64,000 bases of DNA from Elymus sibiricus (taxonomy: Eukaryota; Streptophyta; Magnoliopsida; Poales; Poaceae), in NCBI GenBank assembly GCA_039707655.1, contig CM077676.1, positions 457,984,379 to 458,048,378 of the forward strand, in the 5' to 3' direction. Shown in pieces: positions 55,763 through 64,000 of this stretch. The notes beneath the pieces were generated by a model that was given only the letters and a program-made list of their open reading frames with translations, did not search any database and was not told where the DNA came from. Both the position numbers and the translations under genes were made by a program. Each line of letters begins with the position of its first letter. The first letter of the stretch is position 1.

Positions 55763-56722
55763 TGTTGGACTAGACATAGTACAAACAGTGTGGGGCGTTA
55801 AGTGGCTGGACGTGAAGGAAGGACAACATTACGACCTAGCCAGCCGCCACCACCCAAAAAAGCTAGGGTTCCTTTGCCTCCCGCCGGTGCCGGCGCCGGT
55901 CCATCCCGTCTCCGGTGGCCTTAGGGCCATGGGGGCGGAGTGGATCCCGGCCCTTGCCGGTGGGAGGGCTCCGTTTTTAGATCTTTTGTCGAGTTTTGTT
56001 AGGGTTTGTGTCCTGCTCAGGAAGCTGAGACGGCGGCGGCTCCCTGGAGATGGAATAAAGGTCTCCCCGCCTAGTCCCCGTTCCGTTGATGCGTCTAGTA
56101 TCGTCGGTGGGCGTGTGGAGGTGTGTCTCCGGCGGATCTGTCTTTGGTGGATTTGCTCGGATTTGTTCGTCGTTCGTCTATGTTCTTGTGTCTTCACGTT
56201 GGATCCTTCTGATCTACACTTTTCATCGGTGGCGGTTGCTGTTCTGGTGCGTTGGTTCTCTGGGGCCTTAGCACGACGACTTCCCGACTGTCTACTACAA
56301 GGTTTGCCCGGCTCCGGCGAGGGAGGGGCGATGACAGCGGCGTGCCATCGGCTCGCTTCAGTGCTTGTAGTCGTCGCTAGGTGGTCTACGAATCTGGATG
56401 TAATTTTTGTTATTTCTAGTGTTCGTTGTACTATCATTATTGAAGATGAATAGATCGAAAGTTTTTTCCCGCAAAAAAAAAAAACAGTGTGGGGCGTTAC
56501 GTTAACGTCGACGCGTACGAGTACAACTCGTTCACTTGTCCTCCAAGTACTCTTATGTATTGCCCTTATATATACCTCATGTAGTCGCACCTTATATCAT
56601 CTCGTGCTTGTAATACTCCTCATAGTGAATTGCGCCTTCGTGTGTCCGTAGTTTTTTCCCGCAAGGGTTTTCCACATTAAATCCGTCTCTCTTGTGTCTC
56701 GTTGATCTCGTTTTATCTAACA
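55763..56722 (+). repeat. Copia LTR interrupted by a retroposon
   Basis: The LTR runs from TGTTGG at 55763 to TAACA at 56722 and has a TATA box (tatatata, 56567-56574). A Met-tRNA-type primer site begins at 56725. A 684-bp retroposon (55801-56484) interrupts it near the start. Without the retroposon the LTR is about 260 bp. No second LTR is in the window. Confidence 0.7.
55801..56484 (+). mobile_element. Poly(A) retroposon with 15-bp target duplication
   Basis: cagtgtggggcgtta occurs at 55786-55800 and again at 56485-56499, directly after a 12-base A tail. The body has no reverse transcriptase. Its 5' part is GC-rich, resembling plant LINE 5' regions, and its 3' part ends tgaagatgaatagatcgaaag before a T-run, cccgc and the A tail. 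It is best read as a non-autonomous LINE-mobilised copy. A processed transcript of unknown origin is the alternative. The ~220-codon frame across it is not recognisable. Confidence 0.8.
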
Positions 56723-56724
56723 CG

Positions 56725-57307
56725 TGGTACCAGACACAAGTTGATACGAGATTAGTCGACCGGAAGAAGTTAGGGTTGCGTCGGCTGCGCCGCCGCAAGT
56801 CGCCGATAACAATTTGATTTTCTGCTGACGCGCGAGACTGACAGGATTTTCCATCGCTGCGCGCCGCCGCAGAGATCTGCTGTCTGAGATTGTCCGAGAT
56901 CGATCAATGCAACAGATCAAGTCCCGAGGCTCCTGAGCAAGCTCAAATCGAAGTCGTCGAGTTCGACAAGTATTCTTTTTCACCGCTGGATCCGCCGAGT
57001 TGTGGCTGGTGCCCACGTATAGGCTGCAAGTCCCGATGACACCTACCGAAGCTGCTGCTGCTGCTACTGCTCACGTGAGATTACGAGGCTACACTAATTG
57101 TTGATTGCTAGTGCTCCTTCTGTTGCTACGTGAGACTAGTACTAGTTCATTAGTATTTGCTACATATACATCCGAGGCTATTAGGTGCTATTTACTCAAT
57201 ACTTTTTTATTCGCTCCGTAAAAATTCTAACAAGAATTTTTCTACCGACATGTACTACTTTTTGTACACAGATTCATCTACTCATGGCTTCCATGAAGTA
57301 CGATCTT
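56725..57307 (+). other. Copia primer site and start of interior
   Basis: TGGTACCAGACACAAG at 56725-56740 is a Met-tRNA-type primer site three bases after the LTR. The following 560 bp should be leader and gag start. A short ATG frame near 57036 ends after about 20 codons, with a gct-repeat. The element is cut by CACTA2 at 57308. Confidence 0.6.
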
Positions 57308-57325
57308 CAGTAGTAGAAAACCGGC

Positions 57326-57585
57326 CTTTCGTCTGAGGCAATAGTACCGGCCGGGTTTTGGACCGGTTCTAATGATACCATTAGTCCCGGTTCCAACGGC
57401 TAGGAGCACGGCAACTATTAGTCTCGGTTCCAATGGGACCTTTAGTCCCGGGACTAAAGGGGTGGTGGCAGGCTTTCGTCAGGCTGGAGCCCCAGCGAGC
57501 CTCTTTAGTCCCGGTTTGTGACACAAACCGGGACTAGAGATCGTCCTTTAGTCCCGGTTTTTGTCACAGACCGGGACTAAAGATA
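57326..57585. repeat. 5' subterminal repeats of CACTA2
   Basis: Units of 'ttagtcccggtt' and 'aaccgggactaaag' in both orientations fill this region, ending just before a TATA box (TATATA at 57590-57595). Confidence 0.85.
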
Positions 57586-57589
57586 TCAC

Positions 57590-57595
57590 TATATA
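57590..57595 (+). promoter_or_regulatory. TATA box of CACTA2
   Basis: TATATA directly follows the subterminal repeats, equivalent to 27091-27098 in CACTA1. Confidence 0.55.
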
Positions 57596-58093
57596 GTGAG
57601 CTTCGTCCAGCCCGAGCCCAAGAGCTCTCCTTTCTCTGTTTTCTCCCTTGTTCTTCCCCTTGCTCGAGCTCATCCTCCATTTTTGCCAACATTTATCAAG
57701 ATTTGAAGGCACCCTATCTATCCAAGTTTTCACAAAGGTTAGCAACTTTGTCCTTTCATCTCTCATTGCTAGATTAGCTCGTGCAATGCTCTATAAGTAT
57801 TGTGATTTATGGGTTTTAGGTTGGGAGTAATTATGTGGGAGTTTATTTGATTTATATGCAATTTGAGCTCAAATTAACTTCTTAGGTTGCATATGTGTAG
57901 GTGTGGTTTACTTAGTGCCTTCCCGTCCCCGTTCTAACCACCGTCGATCGTCCGCACCGTCTCGTCGCCGCCACCACCTTGGTGAACCTCTTGTTCTTAA
58001 CCTTTTTGTTTAAAAAAAATCTTACTTGTATGATTTAGATAGCTACTTGTATGATTTTCTTACTTGTATTATTGTTTGTTATTATATAGTGCC

Positions 58094-58533
58094 ATGGTTT
58101 TGGTATCCGCCCCCGTCGGCTCTCGTCCGGTCTATGATTCGGATGTGGTATATTATCTTTTACAACTATTTGTTTTATTTAGTGTTTATGACAATTATCT
58201 CACCAACTTGACGTAGATGTTTTTATCTAGGAGGTATGTGAACCGGAAATTCCAACCGACTTGATAATTCTGCTCGAGAGGTTAAATTTAGTTGAAAAAG
58301 AAAACGATATTTTGAAAGAAAAATTGAAAAGAATAGAAGAAGAGAAGATGAAATTGGAGTTGCATGTTGCCGATGTCGTCGATGATCACAAGATCAAGAT
58401 GGATGCAATGCGCTTGAAGATTAGAAAATATGCCATTGATAAAGAGGCTTGGTATCATTATGCTGTTGGATCAATTGTTACCTTAGTTGCGATTTTGATC
58501 GCATTTGTTGTTGCATTTAAATATTTTAGATAG
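58094..58533 (+). CDS. Small coiled-coil/transmembrane protein of CACTA2 (two exons, intact)
   Basis: Exon 1 (58094-58147, 18 codons from the ATG) ends at a gtat donor. Exon 2 (58231-58533) starts after tttatctag. The joined frame is open and would give 118 residues: an acidic N-terminus, a coiled coil from about residue 30 to 80 and a hydrophobic C-terminal segment of about 20 residues that could anchor in a membrane. There is no signal peptide. The protein is strongly similar to the CACTA1 copy, so it was kept through divergence of two families. It lies between promoter and transposase in both. Its role is unknown. Confidence 0.6.
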
Positions 58534-58672
58534 TTGTATGTTGTTTTATGAGATGTATGTATGAACTTTAAGTATCTATTATTTGCAGTAATAACATTTG
58601 GTCATTGCTCTACTTTGGTTTTAATGTGATGAAGTTGTATTAATTTTGTCACTTCGATGTTGTGTAGTGAAG

Positions 58673-59083
58673 ATGAGCCGGCAATGGATGTACGATGACC
58701 GACGCTCTCCAGGGTTCATTAATGGCCTGCATGATTTTATTCTTGTGGCTGAGGCAAACAAGCAGAATGGTTTTATGTGTTGTCCATGTGGTGTATGTAA
58801 GAATGATAGGAATTACTCTAACTCAAAAACCCTTCACTTCCACCTGCTTTCGTCCGATTTCATGTCCGGCTATACTTGTTGGACCAAGCACGGAGAAAGA
58901 GGGGTTATAATGGAAGACAATGAAGAAGAAGAGGATGATGACGACTATCCTTTCGGCGTTGAATACGATGGTACTACAATGGGGGAAGCTGAAGAAGAGG
59001 AATCAGATGAGCCCGCTGATGATCTTAGTCGGGTCATTGCTGATGCAAAGAGAAACTGCGAAAGTGAAAAGGAGAAGTTGAAG
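58673..59083 (+). pseudogene. CACTA2 TnpD transposase, N-terminal part
   Basis: The ATG at 58673 opens a frame homologous to CACTA1 28101 onward, with the transposase-associated domain (CCPCGVCKN, WTKHGERGV) and an acidic stretch. An in-frame upstream ATG exists at 58646, but 58673 matches the CACTA1 start. The frame runs into CACTA3 at 59087. The gene resumes after 62231 in the same phase once the TTG duplication is counted once. Confidence 0.85.
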
Positions 59084-59086
59084 TTG

Positions 59087-62000
59087 CACTACAACAAGAA
59101 CCCCCCCTTTAACAGCGTTGTTGTATGTTCATATAAGCGTTGCTAAGGCCTACACCAACGGATTAATATCCGTTGTCGTTGGTGGCGTTGCAAAGGTGTA
59201 CAACAACGTATATAGATGCGTTGGTAAACAATGTGAAGAAGTGTTGCAACATAGCAACGTATAGAATTGAGCCTAACAACGCCTCATATGCGCTGCTGGC
59301 TACCAGCAAAAAGGATATTAAAATAGGCAATAACTAGTGGTATTTTTTATACTGCCTCCAGAATGATAAGTTCAATGTTGATATTGCATAGGAGGTGCAA
59401 GTTAGTAAAGAGAAATATATCATATATTAAATTTACGCTATTGCATTACATAGAACACGGTCCAAATATTACAAAATGTGATTCTAACAAGTACTGGAAG
59501 CCAAATTCTGGACGAATCAACGCCTCGGCCATTCTGATATATAATGTGTAAAACATTGACACTGGAAATGACAACCTAAAGCATGAGCTAAGACTATCCA
59601 GTAGCATAGTAGCAGCACCATTCTCGACTTCGCAATCAACGTCTGAGCCATGCATGCATCCTCAACTTATGTTAGCATCCTACAACAATAAAGAAATGAG
59701 ATCAGTAACTTATGGTCGAGAAAAAAAATGGTTAATAGGGCAGCAAAATTTAGATGAGAGGCAAACAAATGTTGAAGGCCATGCAACAATTAATCTTGCT
59801 GCATGACCAATACTTTTGACATTTTAGTGGTCGTATCAACTAGTCAGATTTTGTTAACGTAGCGTCACCTCGACATGTACATCTCCAGTGAAAGTAAATC
59901 ACAATTCATTAGTTTGTTAATAACTACAGATTGTTTGGAAACATACAACCTGCAGCCATATCTAGATATCATCTGACAATGCGGCATGTATTTCAGTTAT
60001 TAATTAAGCACTATAATATCTAATTGATATCAAATAAACGTATGTGTCTGGTCCGCAATAGCATGAGTGAAGATGGTGTGATATGCTACAACAGAAATCA
60101 AGACTAGTAGATTTTGTCAAGCATCACATATGTAGCTTAAAATAGACAATGTAGTTTACTAAACTAAATTAGCTCATTCCATAATTAAGTTTCTGCCAGA
60201 TCTCTAGGTTATAGGCAGCGACACAATGTCTGCACACATAAAATATTTGATGAATTGTTTTATCTAATCTAGGTCGAAAGAGTCTTGTCTCACGAGGCAG
60301 TGTGACCCTTTTCACATGCAAGACAAGTGTTCTTTTGTACAAATTAGATGGGAAAAAAAACGTGCATATGGTAGATAAGAAAAATATATATAGGATTGCT
60401 TATAATAATCCCATTTCCCTTTGAACTAGTGAAGAATCATTGATGCAATATAGAACTACAATTACAAATTACCTCATAGCAATGCCAACTTCGCACTAGT
60501 AGTCTTCTAGGTTTTAGTGCCACAAGAATATTGACCTGGAACCAGTGGCAGTGCTAGGAGTCATAAGTTGTGATGTAAAAGTTATAAATTTAGATTACAC
60601 CTACAAAAATTATAATTAAACATAGTAAAACAAAACTGACAACATGAACCTTATATTGTCGGTTGGCATCACAATCATTATGTAGCATCACCACTGCCTG
60701 GAACAATCCAATTTCTGTAACCTGTAGATTGAACATATTTATTGGTTATTTAGAACCACAAATCAATATTTCAAATGTATGTATGCTGACATTAAGTTCG
60801 CTCCATAGAAATACTTTGATCTCCATAAGCCAATATCCCTGGTAGACCGGAGAAGTATAATTTAAGTTCTGTACTTACAAATCATGTAGTAGATCAGCCG
60901 CCAGTCATAAGAACATCAATACACATACAAAGATCTCTAGCCCAAATGGTTCATATCTCTGAATATGAACTCGCTAAGATAATATGAAATATGGAGAAAT
61001 TCATGCACGTTGATATTGCCAATATATTTAATTAACAAATGAACTTTCTCAGGGGAGATGTTTCAGTATTTCAAGTCAAAGATTACTCTGCAAATTGGTA
61101 AGCTACTTTTCCAACAGTAATTAGTTCTATTTCAATGAAAAATTGCTGCAAAGTTGAGTACTGCTAGTCAGTTTTGTACTTGTACATGCATGTAACTTTT
61201 CCTCCTAGGCTGAATAACTATACTAGTAGAAAACAAACTGCCTTCTTAGGATTTTGCATCTGTTTTTTCTTACCTTTTTCTCACTAGCAATCGCTATGTG
61301 TCTTGCCAGTTTGGATTTTGGCATGTACTTCGCTATCTGCTAGTCAATGAATTTACCAATCAATGCCAACATTCAAATAAAAAAACAGCAACTACACACC
61401 TACTAATATCCATATAACTTATAGTTACTGCATTTTGCATTCTTATACTTATATGCCTAAGTTCCTCTCAGAAAATTTAATCAATACAAATAGAAGAAAC
61501 ACAACCCCATAGAGAGCCGCATAAAAATTATAATAATAGCCAAACATTTAATCAGATGAATCAATGTAACATTAGAAATATGAGCATAGAAATCTGCCTA
61601 GGTGACTATGGGACTGGATTGGACAGAATTAGGTTGATGGCTAAGTGGCTAACCGAACGTGCTGCAATACGTACCATCCGTATAGAGCCACCCTTCAGCT
61701 TCGGTGCATCTGGGAGTTGCCGTTGGCATCTAGGAGTCGCCACGCTGCCGCTCTACATCTCGGAGTCACCGCGCCGCCGCTCTACATCTCGGAGTCGCCG
61801 CGCCGCCGCTCTACATCTCGGAGTCGCCGCGCCACCGCTCTACATCTCGGAGTCGTCGCGCCGCCGCTGCACTCTTGATACATCATATCCAGTGCGTGCG
61901 GGTAACCGCTGATGATGGACGCCAAATAGATCAGAGATGGCGGTGGCGCAAGACAATAGGGAAGGGATGCAGGGGACATGCCCTAGGCACAGGTTCGAGG

Positions 62001-62231
62001 GGGACTAGGCGCCGCCATCGCCTGCGGCTGGAGGGAGGGCTTCTCATGGTGGAAGAAGTGGGGAGTAGTTTGTTTTTATTTTGATAGAGAAAGATGAGAG
62101 ATCTACGGAGGGATAACTCAAGACGTGGGAATGGTGGGATAATTACGTGGGCCTATTGCTAACAAACCTCAACACATATTATTTTTCGTTGCAAACCATT
62201 CGTTCCTATATGGGGGTTCTTGTTGTAGTGT
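59087..62231. mobile_element. CACTA3, non-autonomous CACTA nested in the CACTA2 transposase gene
   Basis: The ends are perfect 19-base inverted repeats (CACTACAACAAGAACCCCC and its complement). TTG flanks both sides (59084-59086 and 62232-62234). Near the left end short gttgc/gcaac and acaacg motifs recur in both orientations and probably serve as subterminal sites. The 3.1-kb interior has no frame over about 120 codons and no transposase, so it must be mobilised in trans. A 29-bp repeat lies at 61741-61880. The rest is AT-rich and unrecognised. Confidence 0.92.
61741..61880. repeat. 29-bp GC-rich tandem repeat in CACTA3
   Basis: ctctacatctcggagtc recurs at 61751, 61780, 61809 and 61838, 29 bp apart, with a partial unit before and after. 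The frame changes from unit to unit, so the ~118-codon frame over it is not evidence for a protein. Confidence 0.88.
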
Positions 62232-62234
62232 TGC

Positions 62235-63968
62235 AGCGCATGTTAGAGGATCACAAGAAATTGTTGTATCCAAATTGTGAAGATGACCAGAAAAAGCTGG
62301 GTACCACACTGGAATTGCTGCAATGGAAGGCGGAGAATGGTGTATCTGACAAGGGATTTGAAGAGTTGCTGATAATGATAAAGAAGATGCTTCCAAAGGA
62401 TAACGAATTGCCCAACAGTACGTACGAAGCAAAGAAGGTTGTCTGCCCTCTAGGATTAGAGGTGCAGAAGATACATGCATGTCCTAATGACTGCATCCTC
62501 TACCGCGGTGAGGAGTACGAGAATTTGGATGCATGCCCAGTATGCGGTGCATTGCGCTATAAGATCCATCGCGATGACCCTGGTGATGTGGAGGGCGAAC
62601 GCCCCAGGAAGAGGGTTCCTGCCGAGGTGATGTGGTATGCTCCTATAATACCATGGTTGAAACGTTTGTTCCAAAACAAAGAGCATGCCAAGTTGTTGCG
62701 ATGGCACAAAGAAGACCGTAAGAAAGACGGGATGTTGAGAGTACCCGCTGATGGGTCGCAGTGGAGAAAAATGGAGAGAAAGTTCGAGGACTTTGCAGAT
62801 GACACAAGGAACTTATGGTTTGGTCTAAGTACAGATGGCATGAATCCTTTTGGGGAGCAGAGCTCCAGTCATAGCACCTGGCCTATGACTCTATGTATCT
62901 ACAACCTTCCTCCTTGGTTGTGCATGAAGCGGAAGTTCATTATGATGCCAGTGCTCATCCAAGGCCCTACGCAACCCGGCAACGACATTGATGTATACCT
63001 AAGGACATTAGTTGAAGAACTTTTACAGTTGTGGGATAAAAAAGGTGTACGTGTGTGGGCTGAGCATACACAGAAGGAATTTGACCTATGAGCGTTGCTG
63101 TTTGTAACCATCAATGATTGGCCTGCTCTTAGTAACCTTTCAAGACAGACAGAAAGGGATACAATGCATGCACGCACTGTTTAGATGATACTGAAAGTAT
63201 ATATTTGGATAAATGTAAGAAGAATGTGTACCTGGGACATCGTCGATTTCTTCCGATCAAGCATCTCTTAAGAAAGAAAGGAAAGCATTTCAAAGGTGAG
63301 CCAGATCATCGGAAGAAGCCTGACCTCCGTACTGGTGAATATATATTTGATATGGTCCAGGATTTAGAAGTAATCTTTGGAAAGGGTCCTGGCGGACAAT
63401 CTGTTCCGAATGACGCTAACGGGCACGCACCCATGTGGAAAAAGAAATCTATATTTTGGGAACTTGAATATTGGAAAGTCCTAGAGGTCCGCAATGCAAT
63501 CGACGTGATGCACGTGACGAAGAATCTTTGTGTGAACCTGCTAGTCTTCTTGGGCGTGTATGGGTAGACAAAAGATAAACCGAGGCACGGGAGGACAAGC
63601 AAAATATTAATGAAAAAGACGGCATGCCTCCAAAGCAGTATAAAGGTCCTGCCAGCTACGCTCTTAGCAAAGAAGAGAAGGAAATCTTTTTTGAATGCCT
63701 GCTCAGTATCAAGGTCCCGTCTGGCTTCTCGTCGAATATAAAGGGGATAATAAATATGGCAGAGAAAAAATTCCAAAACCTAAAGTCTCATGACTGCCAC
63801 GTGATTATGACGCAATTACTTCCGGTTGCACTGAGGGGGCTTCTACCAGAAAATGTTCGATTAGCCATTGTGAAGCTATGCGCATTCCTCAATGCAATTT
63901 CTCAGATGGTAATCGATCCAGAAATCCTACCAAGGTTACAGAATGATTGATCCAATGTCTTGTCAGTT
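62235..63968 (+). pseudogene. CACTA2 TnpD transposase, continued
   Basis: Homology to CACTA1 resumes at the RMLEDHKK segment. Landmarks are CPLGLEVQKIH, QPGNDIDVYLR, HVTKNLCVNLL and LPVALRGLLPENVRLAI. Lesions are a TGA at 63089-63091 (Lys codon AAA in CACTA1; a CGA ancestor is my inference), a one-base loss near 63150, a TAG near 63567, another base loss near 63588 and a frameshift near 63945. Unlike CACTA1 it keeps the CMKRK residues near 62920. The 3' end lies beyond the window. Confidence 0.88.
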
Positions 63969-64000
63969 TCGAGTTGGTGTTCCCACCATCCTTCTTCAAT

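Larger units (their letters stand above)
57308..64000 (+). mobile_element. CACTA2, second CACTA transposon (5' part; runs past the window end)
   Basis: It starts CAGTAGTAGAAAACCGGC, matching the CACTA1 TIR at 15 of 18 positions. Subterminal 'tttagtcccggtt' repeats follow. A TATA box, the small membrane protein gene and the TnpD transposase come in the same order as in CACTA1. The 3' end is not in the window. CACTA3 (59087-62231) interrupts its transposase gene. It is more decayed than CACTA1. Confidence 0.88.

Noticed and set aside
55788..56453. 220-codon frame in the retroposon
   Set aside because: It starts inside the target-site duplication and crosses the non-coding retroposon body; no domain is recognisable.
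61556..61912. Repeat-rich frame in CACTA3 as a repeat protein
   Set aside because: The 29-bp period is not a multiple of three, so each unit is read in a different frame.
59087..62231. CACTA3 as a PIF/Harbinger element because of its 3-bp duplication
   Set aside because: The ends begin CACTA and the duplication is TTG, not TTA or TAA, which fits CACTA better.

Overview
The window looks like a stretch of Triticeae (wheat, barley or Aegilops type) nuclear genome. It is a nested stack of plant transposable elements. I found no intact host gene, rRNA, tRNA or CRISPR array. The lineage is inferred from an Angela/BARE-type Copia LTR start, Athila-lineage Gypsy elements with tRNA-Asp primer sites, and CACTA elements whose ends are packed with 'tttagtcccggtt / aaccgggactaaa' repeats.

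Layout. (1) 171-22862 is a reverse-strand Athila-like Gypsy element with two LTRs, a tRNA-Asp primer site, gag, pol and a 3' accessory frame. Its integrase is split by a 9.9-kb Copia element (4898-14751, target duplication GGAAT). Its gag-pol junction is split by an unclassified 2.5-kb insertion (17883-20418). (2) 22863-26400 holds unassigned sequence and the 5' part of a second, forward, truncated Gypsy element. (3) 26803-44301 is a complete 17.5-kb CACTA element (CACTA1) with TIRs and target duplication GCA. It carries a small coiled-coil/membrane protein, a TnpD-type transposase and a TnpA-type gene ending in a ULP1-like protease. It also holds a 3.2-3.5 kb tandem duplication, 340-bp repeat arrays, two near-perfect 57-bp fold-backs, and a 640-bp inverted repeat of an SNF2-helicase-like gene fragment. 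(4) 44302-48588 is the low-repeat sequence CACTA1 landed in, with a GC-rich island. (5) 48589-50718 is a PIF/Harbinger-type element (TSD TTA) carrying a decayed ORF1. (6) 51624-55762 has a Helitron 3' terminus, a two-exon fragment of a HAD-type pyrimidine 5'-nucleotidase-like gene, and a tail-to-tail fusion of a MULE transposase fragment with a plant-mobile-domain gene. (7) 55763-64000 is a Copia LTR containing a poly(A) retroposon (15-bp TSD). Its interior is interrupted by a second CACTA (CACTA2, from 57308 past the window end), whose transposase gene is split by a third, non-autonomous CACTA (59087-62231, TSD TTG).

How the parts work together. Within each CACTA, TnpD (catalysis) and TnpA (binding of subterminal repeats) would act on the TIRs and subterminal arrays. 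Both genes here carry only a few lesions, several of them CGA-to-TGA stops typical of methylcytosine decay. The Copia element has almost identical LTRs around a stop-riddled interior, which suggests mobilisation in trans. The best candidate for something undescribed is the CACTA1 cargo: a long hairpin of an SNF2-type chromatin-remodeller fragment plus duplicated miRNA-like fold-backs. This would be analogous to rice CACTA-borne miR820, which targets a DNA methyltransferase. That role is inference; the structures themselves are read directly from the sequence.
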